Source of the DNA: Amoebophrya sp. A120
Lineage: Eukaryota; Sar; Dinophyceae; Syndiniales; Amoebophryaceae
Assembly: GCA_905178155.1 (NCBI GenBank)
Contig: CAJINV010000005.1
Coordinates: 439,319-503,318 of the forward strand
Direction: 5' to 3'
Length of the DNA stretch: 64,000 nt
Part shown: piece by piece, positions 1 through 10,392 of the stretch
How the letters are laid out: each line of letters starts with the position of its first letter
Numbering within the stretch: the stretch's first letter is position 1
The notes under the pieces: generated by a model
Database searches by the model: none
What the model was told of the DNA's origin: nothing
The model's input: the letters and a program-made list of their open reading frames with translations, nothing else
Program-made: the position numbers and the translations under genes

Positions 1-1229
1 GGGCTTTGGTAGTCACGAGTTCCGGATGCGTCGTGCAAGCCTAGTTTGATCCAATCGGTGACGCGCTTGGTCTCCGGGCTGTCAGGCTGAAAGAGAGGGC
101 GTGACTTCTTGTCCCTGGCAACCAAGTTTGCATCTTTGTAAACGGCGAAGACGAAGGTCATCCAGGGATTCACGATGCGCACGGTTGGGTTTTCCGGGTA
201 CAGGTGCTTTTCGGTGACGGCGTCCCCGCCCGCAGCACACTCCAACACAAACTTCTTGATGTCTTTTGTAACACTGGCCACAGCTTCTTGCTGCTGGAGG
301 AAGGTTCGGTTGCAGGACTCCCAGGCGGAACTGATTTTCAGCACCTGCGCTTCCATGTTGCGTTTCTTATTGTAACTGTTTTCCGACCCGAAAACGTCAT
401 CGAACACTTCCCGCGTCTTAATTTTGCCTTCGAACTCCTGCAGCTGGGCAAGAGTCATCTTGTTTTCCGAGCCCAGAGTGGAGAACAAGTCCCAAAGAGC
501 CTTGGCGGCGGTGGGAAACTTTCCGCTGTGAAACTGCCACACACGCAGATCCCTGCTTTTTCCGTCATTTCCGTTCTTGCCATTCTTAATGCCCTTCTCT
601 GGTTCTGGCTTCTTACCATTTTTTCCAAACTCCTTGTCCTTCCCTTTGAAAACTATTTCCTTTCCATCCTTCTTTCCTTTCATTGCGCCCTTGAACTGCA
701 AGTCCTGATCTTTTCCACCCTTCCCGTTTTTATCGTCCTTCCCGTTTTTCCCATCGCCTTTGCCGTTTTTCCCATCTCCCTTTTTCCCCTTACTGAAGCC
801 CGGTATCAGAAAGTGACAAACGCCGTTTGTCCATTCCTCGGCAGCCTCGCGCTGCGCGTCTGACCCTTCGAAGTTGTAAAGGCAGGCCACTCGCAGCAAC
901 TCAACCAAAGCCGCGCCCGCTTCGCCGCTTGTCAGCTTTTCTCTGCCTGCTACGCCCGTGCAGTTTTCTATCTTTGTAAGAATCTTCTCAGCCGCTTCGC
1001 TCGCATCGCGCGGGTTCACGGGGTTTATCTTGGCGCCGTCCTTGTCGCTCCAGTCCCAGACGCAGTCCCTGAAAATCTTGCAAATCGGCGGGCTGTTCGG
1101 GTTTGGCTTTTTTGGCCCGATGAGCACGCTTCTATATGTGGAATGCTCCGCGTCGTCCTCGTAGTCAATTTTCTTGAAATAGACCAACGCCGCCGCCTTT
1201 AATGCTTCCTCCTCTGTGGGTGAAGACAT
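1..1229 (-). CDS. Lys/Gly-rich protein, C-terminus beyond window edge
   Basis: The minus strand is open without a stop from an ATG at 1229-1227 to the window edge, giving at least 409 residues, so the C-terminus is missing. The start (MSSPTEEEA) is the first ATG of the frame and lies just below AT-rich sequence. Residues 1-140 look globular and contain several cysteines and tryptophans. Residues about 145-225 are a low-complexity tract built on KGKDGKNGK-type repeats, and the rest is globular again. I recognise no family. There are no introns or introners in the visible part, which is unusual here. A positively charged linker between two folded parts is the simplest reading; function is unknown. 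Confidence 0.7.
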   Translation of the reverse strand, partial: MSSPTEEEALKAAALVYFKKIDYEDDAEHSTYRSVLIGPKKPNPNSPPICKIFRDCVWDWSDKDGAKINPVNPRDASEAAEKILTKIENCTGVAGREKLTSGEAGAALVELLRVACLYNFEGSDAQREAAEEWTNGVCHFLIPGFSKGKKGDGKNGKGDGKNGKDDKNGKGGKDQDLQFKGAMKGKKDGKEIVFKGKDKEFGKNGKKPEPEKGIKNGKNGNDGKSRDLRVWQFHSGKFPTAAKALWDLFSTLGSENKMTLAQLQEFEGKIKTREVFDDVFGSENSYNKKRNMEAQVLKISSAWESCNRTFLQQQEAVASVTKDIKKFVLECAAGGDAVTEKHLYPENPTVRIVNPWMTFVFAVYKDANLVARDKKSRPLFQPDSPETKRVTDWIKLGLHDASGTRDYQS

Positions 1230-2085
1230 GGCGTTTGCGTTTGAAAGAATGTATTTTCTGGAGTGTTGACGATTTGCATGAGCATGAAGTAAGTTAATTA
1301 TGAAAAGAATCGAGCACTAAAACTAAGGCATTCTTCCTCAAATTACTGGCAGGAAAGTTTTTATTTTCACTGCTAGAATCGGTAACCGCAGCTGGATCTG
1401 GAGCCTGAGGTAGAAAGGCGACAATAGTGCTGATTTCTTCTAACACGGACAGCTATATCATGACCTCAACGACCTCATGGATGTGGATCCCAATAGTAGC
1501 AGCCACCGGAGAGAAGCCACGAGATCAGGATCCAATCTGTGTCGTGCTCCGCATGACAAAGATCCTTCCCGTCGTGTAGGCAACTTTGGATCAGGCGAAC
1601 TACGTACTCGTTCATCCGAAACTGAGCGGGGACCTGTTGTGGAAGGTTTTCTTTCGCTTGTTTCTTTCCTTGGACCACTGAATAATTGCAGGGTCGTGGA
1701 TTGAAAGCTGGAACGTAGGAGACTTCATCTTCGATCGCGACCATCTTCTCAATTATAATGAACTCCAGTGCCGTCGGCTTCAGGAGCAGATTCGAAAAAA
1801 ACACCGAAATTCGAAACACGTCGAACACGTTAGAAAATCGTCGAGGTCGATAGATACTCTTAACTTGCTCGGAGATAATATCCGCAGTAAAGAACAACGT
1901 TGCACATTGCTTTTGCGCAATAGACTTTGGAGAGAAACTGTTCGGCTATTTTTGATGCGAAAGTTTGTAGTTTTCTTTCCACTCGCAACTCAAGTCACTT
2001 AATAAATACTTAGGTTTTAGTTTAAGAGAAAGAGTGGATGAAGGCCGCATGTAGATGTAATACTAAAAACTTATCATTCAACTCT
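1230..2085. other. Intergenic stretch
   Basis: AT-rich spacer between the SDR gene and the Lys/Gly-rich gene. A minus-strand frame with an ATG near 1744 runs to 1475 (about 90 codons, MVAIEDEV start), but it has no recognisable motif and I cannot support it as a gene. Nothing else is seen. Confidence 0.4.
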
Positions 2086-4846
2086 TCACAACCATCTCTC
2101 CAGCATTTTTTCACTGCTTTCCCACAAATAATCCATCATTTCCTCGTCCTGCGCCAGCCTGCTCTGCGTCGCCAACTTACTGTCTCCCACGTAGTGCTTA
2201 TCCAACGAAAAAAGTGCTACAGTTACACATTTGTTGGCAATTCAGCAACACAAATTTTATCTGCATGAGAGAGGAAATTTGCAATGCCGAGATCATAGGG
2301 GAAAACGAGTATGAAACGAGGATCACATGCCTTTCCGGCATGCGAAAGGTAATCACGCTTGCGCGTTCTGCAATACAAGATGTAACTGTAACACTTTTTT
2401 CTTTGCATAGTGCTCGCCGATGATCGGCCTGAGCTCGAACATCGCGTACAGGATCTGGTTCACTGCCGCTTCCTTCGCCGTGATCATCCCGATAAACCGC
2501 AGTGAATAGTGCTGGAAAACCCCAGCGGTGTTGTAGTAGCTCGCTTTGACGTTGTTTCTGCCCTTGTCGGAGAAGATCACGTCCATGAATAACCAGTTGG
2601 AAAGCGGTTGCACCACCTTCCCGAAGAAATTCCCGATCGCGTTCTCGGCAAGCGACCCGGTGTACACCATACCGGGGTGGACGGACACGCTGTGGACGTC
2701 GAGCTTGCGAACCAGGGAGTTGCTGAAGAGATTGTTCATCAACTTTGTGTTACTGTAGGTGTTCCAGTGGAAATCGAGACCAAGTTTGGTTATGTTCAGA
2801 GAAGTACTTGCGGTCTTGTTGGTTGGCTTCTTTTTCGCAAGAATTTGCTGTTCCTGCGTACTATCCGTGCTGTTCTTCTTGTTTTTCACCATTTTACCCG
2901 ACAGCCCGTCCTCCAGTGCTGTGGCGAGGGCGGATTTCTTTTTCGATTTGAAGCCGGGTAGCCTTTATCCAAGAAAAAAAGTGGCACCGTTACACATTTG
3001 TTGTCAATTCACCAACACAAATTTTCTCTGTCTGATAGAGAAATCATGTGCAGCGCTGAGATCATAAGGGAATAAAACACGTATGAAACGAGGCTGTCAT
3101 GCATATCCGGCATGACAGAGCTTGCTTGTATTGCTTGGCCTCCAGCAACACAATGTGTAACTGTAACACTTTCACCTTTCCATAGCTTTCCAAACGCGTG
3201 TAGCAAGGAGCTGACGTGGATAACGCGTCGGAGAACTTTCTTCTGGTTTTTCTTTTCATCCTCCTTCAAAAGCAGTCTCGTGAGCAGGAAAGGCGACAAG
3301 TGGTTGGTCTGAAACTGGAGCTCAAACCCGTCTTTTATCGTAAGGAAAAATCCGCCCTCCCCATATCGAAAAGAAAATTTGTGATGCTGATTTGTCACCA
3401 CAAATCAGCTTTGTCTTGCGCACAAGGCAAACGGCATCCATGTGGCGCATCGTATAGCGAGTCTGTCATGCGTCTTCGTCTATGTCAGACTTGTTTCTCA
3501 TGCTCAGCTGCTAGCCGGATGCGTACCCAAATGGGCTTAGAATATGCCGACAAGCTCTTGCTGCAATACAAAGTTCATTTGTGTACACAAATCCAGCAAC
3601 ACAAATTGTCTTTTGAGTATGGGGTGGGGGCTTTTTTCACCTTGATATCTTTCGTGATTTCCTTCTTCTCCATCCACCCGATGTATTGCAGTGAAAAATG
3701 CCCCCACCCCGGAGTTTGCAGAAGTTTGTCATGCAAAGTTTCCCAATGACAGCTTTTTGTCTTGCATAAAAGGATTGCGAGCGTTTCTGATGCAGAATCA
3801 GGGTGCGCAAGGTGCCTTGTGCATAATAGAGCCGCCTGCTGTTCGGCTATTTCGCAACACAAATTTGATCTATTCAGCATGGAAAATTTGTGATGCTGAG
3901 ATATGCAAGACGGGGAATGTTTCTGTTGGAAAGGTTTGCAATACTGCCAAGCTGGGGGTGGGGGCATTTTTCATTGTAATACGATGCCCGCGTTGTTCAC
4001 TAAAACAACGGCTTTTTTGGACTCCTTGGCCAGTTCCCGGATTTTTTCGTCCGCTTCCTTCACGTATCAAATGCAAAAATGTCTGGGTCTGGAAGGTTGG
4101 AACTTGTCATGCTAACTTCGGACTCTAAGAAACTCTGTATTGCATGACCAGCAAGAGGAGTCTAGTTTGTGCTACGCGGGGAGGGCGTTTGTCATGCGGA
4201 GTAGGCATCAGGAAGCCCTCTAAAAATCTGTGATGCTAGGGCGTGCATTATAGACGTCCTGGGTCATGCAAAACATGCATCACAAGTCTCAGAATCTTCC
4301 AGACCCAGACATTTTTGCATTTGATATCACGGCTTTCAGGGACGACAGGTCGAGGGGTAAGATGTGTGGCTTGGGAACACCAGCACGAGAAGTGGAAGTG
4401 CTTAGGTCGATAGTTGTACTTGTAGCGCTTTGATATTGATGTTCATCTGCATCAAGAGAAGAAGGAGCTTCTCTAGTTTTATTGTTGTACTGGTCGGCCA
4501 AAAGTTGTTCCATTTTCTTCGTGTTCCGCACGGCGAAAACTAGCTGCTTTTCCAACCCCAGGTCCAGCAATTCCACGGCCAGCGCGAACCCGATCCCGGA
4601 GGAGGCGCCGGTCACGACGAAGAGAACATCCTTGTCGATCATTTTTCGCGGGACTTTGTACAAATCTTCCCCCGACAGCAAACCGTAAAATCTGTTCTCG
4701 CCGTTCGTGGCCAGCGGGTGGGGGTGCGGGTAGGTGGTCAGGAAATAGTAAATGCCGTGGCGAAGCTCCTCCGGGACCGCTTTGTAGTACGCGAAGGCAA
4801 GAAACGCCATCGCCATCGGCAAAAGCTTCCACTGACGGTCCTTCAT
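2086..4846 (-). CDS. Short-chain dehydrogenase/reductase (SDR), membrane-anchored type
   Basis: NAD(P)-dependent oxidoreductase of the SDR superfamily, closest in style to retinol/WW-domain-oxidoreductase-like enzymes. Six exons (4846-4327, 4059-3982, 3678-3648, 3330-3185, 2960-2410, 2193-2086) join to 1,434 nt, or 477 aa. Seen in order: a hydrophobic N-terminal segment (about 10-32) suggesting a membrane anchor; the Rossmann cofactor motif TGASSGIG (about 78-86); LVNNAGI (about 196-202); the active-site serine in RVIHVSS (about 247); YSNTK carrying catalytic Tyr and Lys (about 325); and SVHPGMVYTG. All five introns are introners, from four different families. The Ser-Tyr spacing is about 75 residues rather than the usual 12-15, because of a Lys/Ser/Thr-rich insertion. 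The C-terminus (DEEMMDYLWESSEKM) matches the usual end of such enzymes. The substrate cannot be told. Confidence 0.9.
2199..2409. mobile_element. Introner, family D, 211 bp (SDR intron 5)
   Basis: Target duplication gtgct at 2194-2198 and 2410-2414. Arms of the GAAAAAAGTGCTACAGTTAC type. Removal restores GEHYVGDSK across the junction. Confidence 0.9.
2966..3184. mobile_element. Introner, family D, 219 bp (SDR intron 4)
   Basis: Flanked by gcctt (2961-2965) and gcttt (3185-3189), an imperfect 5-bp duplication. Arms as in the copy at 2199 but more diverged. Removal gives FGKLPGFKS in frame. Confidence 0.85.
3336..3647. mobile_element. Introner, family C, 312 bp (SDR intron 3)
   Basis: Perfect duplication tcttt at 3331-3335 and 3648-3652. 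Arms carry the AAAAATCCxCCCTCCCCATATCG type of end. Removal joins EITKDGFELQF, restoring the SDR frame. Confidence 0.9.
3684..3981. mobile_element. Introner, family B, 298 bp (SDR intron 2)
   Basis: Perfect duplication cgatg at 3679-3683 and 3982-3986. Arms contain GAAAAATGCCCCCACCCC. Removal recreates the diagnostic NNAGIGW stretch; left in, the frame stops at once. Only 31 nt of exon separate it from the family C copy at 3336. Confidence 0.92.
4065..4326. mobile_element. Introner, family A, 262 bp (SDR intron 1)
   Basis: Perfect duplication tcacg at 4060-4064 and 4327-4331. Ends TATCAAATGC and GCATTTGATA. Used here as the plus-orientation reference for family A. Removal yields LSSLKAVKEADEK, as expected for an SDR. 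Confidence 0.93.
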
Positions 4847-5370
4847 TTTGATGTTTGTTCTACGGAGTCAACGGTTTTAAGCTCCTGTATCGACTATAAA
4901 GTGCGTGGATAGAAGCAAAACCACGTGGGTTCCTGCGTCCTCGAAAATAAATCTTCAATGGCTCGCGCCCTACTCTAGAAATCTATTGCAGTCGTTTTCA
5001 CGTCACTGCATGTCTTCACAGGAAAGAGAAAAAAAATCGTGCACGAATTTGCACTCCTATTGGTCTTTACAACCCCTTCATTTTCTTCGACGGGCTCTTT
5101 CCGTCTAACCTTCTATATTAAGAGCTCGCGTTCTTTTTTTTCTAAGCCTCTTGTGTGAACCGCCGAGAGCAGGAGAACACGACGAAAGTATCTACAGTAT
5201 GATGAAATGCAGTTGCAGGTAGAAGCAGCAGGGTCCACTTCTCTAGTGCCTCCAGCTGGGCCGCATTCATTCATTTTCATTTTTCTGGGGCCGGCGAGTC
5301 CAACAAATACAACATCAATGTTCCTGCTTGATGTACTTCGGCGGGGGGAAAATTAATATTCTTGCTGGTA

Positions 5371-5415
5371 TCTTCATATCCATGCGGATGAAGTAGATTC
5401 AGATTTTGATTTTCA
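5371..5415. repeat. 45-bp direct repeat, left copy
   Basis: Contains CATATCCATGCGGATGAAG and matches 6028-6072 at all but one position. It brackets the minisatellite together with the right copy. Contains an internal palindrome ATCCATGCGGAT. Confidence 0.85.
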
Positions 5416-5530
5416 GCACTGAGTCTCGCCATCAAGGTGCTTGGTCGGGGTTTTCCAATGGCCGCGGCCCCTCTTCATATCCCGGCATACTAGGCACAAG
5501 CAGTCTTGCTCGCGTTTGCGCAGATTGCAA

Positions 5531-5575
5531 TCCCTCCACAACCCTCCGCAACCCTCCGCAGCCCTCCGCAACCCA
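5531..5575. repeat. 10-bp minisatellite block 1
   Basis: About four to five units of accctccgca, with single-base variants (ccaca, gccct). Confidence 0.85.
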
Positions 5576-5724
5576 CGGGCGCGCGAGCCTCTCCCCCCCC
5601 GCATCTCTACACCTATGTAGTGCCGTATCTACATACTCATATGCTATTTATGTATAGATACAAAATATCATACATACTAGATATTCGTAGACAAAAAAAG
5701 CCGCACCATATCCGCCACCGACCA

Positions 5725-5795
5725 CAACCCTCCGCAACCCTCCGCAACCCACCGCAACCCTCCGCAACCCTCCGCAACCCACCGCAGCCCTCCTC
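5725..5795. repeat. 10-bp minisatellite block 2
   Basis: About seven units of tccgcaaccc / accgcaaccc. Same unit as block 1, separated from it by about 150 bp of AT-rich sequence. A decayed remnant follows near 5960-5990. Confidence 0.88.
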
Positions 5796-6027
5796 CCCCC
5801 GCTCCTTTGGTGCTTTCTTTCTTCCGCCGCTTTTTATATATGGTCTGCAGTGTATCTAGTAGCTGCGCAGCTTCCTTCTTTTTTTGCAAGAATGAAAGTA
5901 GTACTAGTAGCATAGATAAACCATAGGGCCTGTAGCCATCTGGGTAGATCCAGAAACCAGCGCAACCGCCCACAACCCTCGGCAACGCCTCTCCCCCACT
6001 GGTATCTTCGTGCTTCCTTCCTCCCCC

Positions 6028-6072
6028 TCTTCATATCCATGCGGATGAAGTAGATTCAGATCTTGATTTTCA
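6028..6072. repeat. 45-bp direct repeat, right copy
   Basis: Matches 5371-5415 at 44 of 45 positions, same orientation. Confidence 0.85.
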
Positions 6073-6403
6073 CACGAATTGCAATTCATCTTGTTCTGGC
6101 AGGAGAGAACAAGTTTTTTTTTACGGTCACCGTGGCCGAGAGGACAACAATCGATTTAAACAAGAAATCTACCCTTTCGAAACACCTCTATCATCAACGA
6201 CCAAATAGCTTTACTGTCACGGTCTTGCTATCTTTACACGTGAAGAAAATGAAAAAGAAGGCCGGGCGGCGCGGCTTCAGAAGAAACATCATTTCTGGTA
6301 CGTTTTAATTTCAATCGTCAATATAATTTCTCGTCTACTAGTACCCCCGCCCGAACTTCGATTTTGTGGTCTTGTGCAGTTTCTGCACAAAAATCCTAAG
6401 TGC

Positions 6404-8594
6404 TTACGACCCACCCGCGGCCAGGGTTGCGCGAAAGGGGAGCGGTGCCATGTATGCATTGCAAATATATCCTCTGGGTCTGTCATGCGAAATTTGAAGG
6501 ACAAGGACTTCTAGGAGAACAAGATCAGGAGTGATATGAATACTTACGTGTAGGAGCCAGGTTTGTTGTCGCGCTGAAAGCCAGTTTGTCATGTCCATGT
6601 GCATGACGGATGCATTATCTGCAACAAGCCTGGAAAATAAACAAAAAACTTCTGATGCTGTTATAAACGCCGGACAAGCACAAGCTGTGCTGGCTACATC
6701 AACTCGGCGAAGTAGATGCAAGTACCAGCAGCGAGCACAAGTTTATTCCTCGAGACCCAGATCGAAATTTGCAGTGCATACCATGTAGTCGTCGGCGATG
6801 GGGTCGAGTCCGTGTTGCTTCATGTGTTCCTCCCAGTTGTCGACTGGGACGACCACAGCACTGATCGTGCCACTTGGTCGTTCTTGGTCGCTCTTCTCGT
6901 TCTTGACCAGTGCATGGTTCACTTCCGTTTTCTTTTCTTGGTCCATGGCTTCTCCATCGATGCTGGCTGTATTACTGTTCTCGTTCTTAATAGCTTGATG
7001 AAGGTCATGTTGTCCCGCATTTGGTCGTCAGTATCACAAGAAAAAAGTGCTACAGTGACACATCTATTGCAACTTCAGCAACACAAATTTTCTCTGTGTT
7101 GCAGAGAAAACTTGCGATGCAGAGATCTTCCTAAGGGAAAACACATACGAAACGAAGTTCGGATGCATTTCTTGCATGACAAAGGTTGTCTGTCTTGCGG
7201 CTCCTGCAACACTATGTGTAACTGTAAGTGTAACACTTTTTTCTTGCGATAGTCGGGGTCGTTGGACTAGTACTGCAGTAGAACACAACACCGCCCTTCC
7301 AGTTTGAATTTGATCCTGATCTTCCTGCTTATAATAGGTCTCAAGAATCTGGGCTCCTGCAGATAGCGTGGGACAAAGAGTAGACGCTAGTGATGTCGTA
7401 CTAGGCAATGCACCGAGAACGGGAGATGAAAAAGTAGATGGCTGCTGCTGTTCATGTTCTCCTTGTCCTTCAACACACATCAAACTTGTAGTACCAGTAG
7501 AAGAGGCAACATTCGAGGTAGAAGTTGAAGTAGCGCTGTTGTTCTTTCCTGTACTTTTTTTCTTCTTTTCGGTTTGATGTCCTTTCTTTTCCGAGGTCGC
7601 GCTGCTGTTGCCGCTGTCCTTGCGTTTAATATTTTTCGGTGTAGTTGGGCCAGAACCAGTGTCTTTTTTGGTCGGCTTTTTCGGTTTTTTGTGCAGCTTC
7701 TTGTTCCCCGGTGAGTTGTTGCTTTGCTTCGATGAATTTTTTCGGCTTTTTTTGATGATCTTGCCCACGACCGGAAGAGTGGATGATGCTGATGCGCCGG
7801 CACTGTAAGTTGCTTTCACAGATGGAGATGTAGTTGAAGATGAGCCGTTCATGAGTAAAAAATCTTGTTCACCGTTTGTCGTTTTCAGCATTTTTTCATC
7901 ATCATTTTCCTCCTTCGCTTCCTCCAAGATCCGTCGTTCCGCGGTAGCTTCGGCCTGCAGCGCCGCCTCCCGCTTCCCGCGCGCCCACGAGTTATTGTGA
8001 GGAAAATCAAAAATCCCCCCTCCCCATATCAACTTGGAAATTTGTGATGCTGATTTGTGGCCACCGCCACAAATTATCGGCTTTGTCTTGCAGAAAGTGC
8101 TTGCCGGGTATGCAGAAGGCTAGCAATCAGGTATGGCAAACAGGTTGGCAGTAGTCGAAAGCGCACGACAGACTGGCTGTAGAATGCGCCACAAGGAGGC
8201 TCCCATTACCCCATGATGGGCAAGACAAAGAGGATTTGTGACCCCACATCAGCATCACAAATCTCCTTTTCGATATGCAGAGGAGGGATTTTTTCTTGCA
8301 ATAGGAGTGCGGGCGGAACCAGCTGCACATCGTGGACGGGGAAGCCGTGCTAGATGCGCCAAAAAGATGGCTGAATCGGTCCCGTTCGGGGACGAAAGAC
8401 AGGGTGACCCCCTCGGCGGAGGACTGGATGCAACTCAAGTAGTAGGTCCCGACTTTCAAGCCCCACTGGTCGCTCGGGAGCTTCTCAATGTCGAAAGTGT
8501 GTTTGTCATAGAAGACCTTGGTAAACTTGACGTGAACCACACCACCCATGGAGTGCTGCCACTCGCCTTGCAGGTCGGCGATCTGGGGGTCCAT
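6404..8594 (-). CDS. Unknown protein with Lys/Ser-rich middle region
   Basis: Four exons (8594-8304, 7987-7252, 7026-6781, 6447-6404) give 1,317 nt or 438 aa; all three introns are introners. Residues 1-95 form a compact N-terminal module starting LQGEW, with alternating hydrophobic residues resembling the small beta-rich G-x-W modules common in dinoflagellate proteins; this resemblance is my inference. Residues about 120-330 are low-complexity Lys/Ser/Thr/Asn, with an Ala/Glu helix (EATAERRILEEAKEE) at its start and many basic clusters that could serve as nuclear signals. The tail contains VDNWEEHMKQHGLDP and ends AAGGS. The start is the first ATG (MDPQIADLQ). Function is not recognisable. 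Confidence 0.72.
6453..6780. mobile_element. Degenerate introner, family A-like, 328 bp
   Basis: Perfect duplication ccatg at 6448-6452 and 6781-6785, but arms are eroded (TATGCATTGCAAATAT left, ATTTGCAGTGCATA right; the CTGGGTCTGG core survives only in part). Removal gives ADDYMAPLPF and a stop 14 residues into the last exon. Confidence 0.75.
7032..7251. mobile_element. Introner, family D, 220 bp
   Basis: Duplication gtcag / gtcgg (one mismatch) at 7027-7031 and 7252-7256. Arms AAGAAAAAAGTGCTACAGTG and its complement. Removal joins RPRRPNAGQ in frame. Confidence 0.87.
7993..8303. mobile_element. Introner, family C, 311 bp, inverted relative to the copy at 11517
   Basis: Flanks cgagt (7988-7992) and ggagt (8304-8308). 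Removal gives FRPHSWARGK. Its interior reads as the reverse complement of the copy at 11517-11827, so the element is inserted the other way round yet still removed. Confidence 0.88.
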
Positions 8595-10392
8595 CCTGAT
8601 TTGTTCTTCGATTAAGTACTTTCACTTTCAGCGGTTTATTGTGCTTTGTGGTATCAGATGGCTCACGTAAAAATAAAGTAAAAAACGTTCTTATTTAGTA
8701 GTTGTAAAGTTGCTAATATAATAGTAAAATGCTGCCCCCACGACGAGACAAACTCCGTCTTGTCAAATTGAAGGCTCTAGAGAGCAAGTGGTTACTACAG
8801 ATACAGAATTTCTTGTTGCCCGGGTTCTTACAATCTTTATCTTGGACAGTAAAGTTCTTGTATGTTGCGTATTGTTACAGTGACTCGCGTAGGTGCTCGC
8901 AAAGAAAGACTATGTGAATTGTGCGAGTGAGGGAAAATAACATTAACAATACTACTCCAGTAGAATTTCCATAAGTTTGAATGAGTTTTTATCGATACGA
9001 TTACGATACTAATCTAATCTAGACCTAGAAATTTCTTCCGCTTCTCCTCAGATGGCGTTGTTAGTTTTCCGCTGATATTGATTGGAAAAAAAATTGTCGA
9101 CGTCGGACTGGATCTATTCAGTGAGCGATTAAGTAAAAATACTGCTTCCTTGTAGCCACGGCAGGAACACAAATACAACGAAAAATCATGAATAGATCCT
9201 GCTAGATCAGTTTTCGTTGCCAGTGCCATTTCTATCACTTGGGCAACTGGACCTGGCAGTGTTAGCAAAGCTAGATCTTCCATATCGGCGACGTACCAAA
9301 ATGTTTGATAGTGGATGAAGCAGATTCGACAGAAGGATTTTCCAGGGCGCAGGAGGTGCACTTCTATGCGGGCTTTGTTCGCTTCGACCCTTCTCGAGTT
9401 TTTTGCATAGTGGCGCTTGTCGCGAGTGGAAGTCTTCAACAGCGAAGGTAATAAATTGATGCACCAGTGCAGTAGAATACAGTTTGATGTCGGCAAATTG
9501 CTTTTGACACACGGAGGTGAGGCAAGGAGAGAAACTGGTGAGCGAGTCTGACTGTAGTACGAAAAATATACCTATGTCCGATCAGTATATTAGTCCAAAT
9601 TCAGTGTAGCATTTTGTCGTGTAGAAGAGAACAAACAAGGAACAAAAAAGCTATACAATGAAGTTGTTTCAAATCGTGTAGAAGAAGAAAAACGTAAAAA
9701 TGACAAAAACTATACATAGATGCTAATGCGGAAAGTCTTGCCTTGCAAGCCACAAACTGCCGTACAGGCACCTCCGAAATTGTGGCTGCAAGAAGGTCCG
9801 GTTTAATCTCACGTGACTCAGTTTTCGATCTTCCCCCGAAAATCAATGCATTTTTGCACCGCAATTTATCTATTTACATAGACCCTCCTAGCAGTTGTTT
9901 TTACACAGTAGGTGTGTGTAAACTGACCCCAGGTAGAATCCAGGAATGTGATATTTGTAAAAGATGAAACAGAAAAACAGGTTGCTACGGGAGTGCTGCG
10001 TATGTTGCATAATATCGGAACAAAAAGCTGCATAGGATAGCAAAGATGAAAAGCAGATCCGCATGGGTAACAAGTCAAAATTTCAGATCATACATTTTTA
10101 TGCAATGATATTTGAAGCGTAAACTATAAATAAGCGTTTTCACGATGAAAATTCGTTCTGTAGCCACTAGCTGATTATAGCCTGTGCCAAGGACGGTTGA
10201 TATTAAACTCTGTTGCATATTAGTGTTGAAACGGAAACTGTATTGAATGAGCATTTATTCTAACCCTCGAAAGATGAACAAGAAGATTAACCGCCTGATG
10301 GCTCCTAATAGCCCGCTAGACAGTAACACTTTTGTCCTTCTATTTTTCTCTTGAAGCAGCAAGACCTCAGCTGGTTTCTTCCCGATCGGCCC
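8595..10392. other. Intergenic stretch, 1.8 kb
   Basis: AT-rich. A minus-strand frame at 9496-9014 (160 codons, first ATG only near 9285, MEDLALLTL) overlaps a second open minus-strand frame at 9512-9207. Neither has a motif or clear coding bias, so I do not call a gene, though a short unknown exon is possible. No introner is present. Confidence 0.4.

Larger units (their letters stand above)
4847..6403. other. Intergenic stretch with minisatellite and bracketing repeats
   Basis: No gene is supported. It holds two blocks of a 10-bp tandem repeat and a pair of 45-bp direct repeats, listed separately. Long frames here (5406-5859, 5677-5985) are translations of the tandem repeat. Confidence 0.6.

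Noticed and set aside
1475-1897. Possible minus-strand gene of 90-140 codons
   Set aside because: No ATG at the long start, no recognised domain and no sign of splicing signals to other exons.
3336-4326. Inverted repeats read as terminators, attenuators or CRISPR-like repeats
   Set aside because: Each pair brackets one insertion with a 5-bp duplication inside a eukaryotic gene; there is no regular repeat-spacer array.
9014-9496. Possible minus-strand gene of 160 codons
   Set aside because: Long stretch without ATG start, overlapping a second open frame, no motif; kept only as a note in the intergenic entry.
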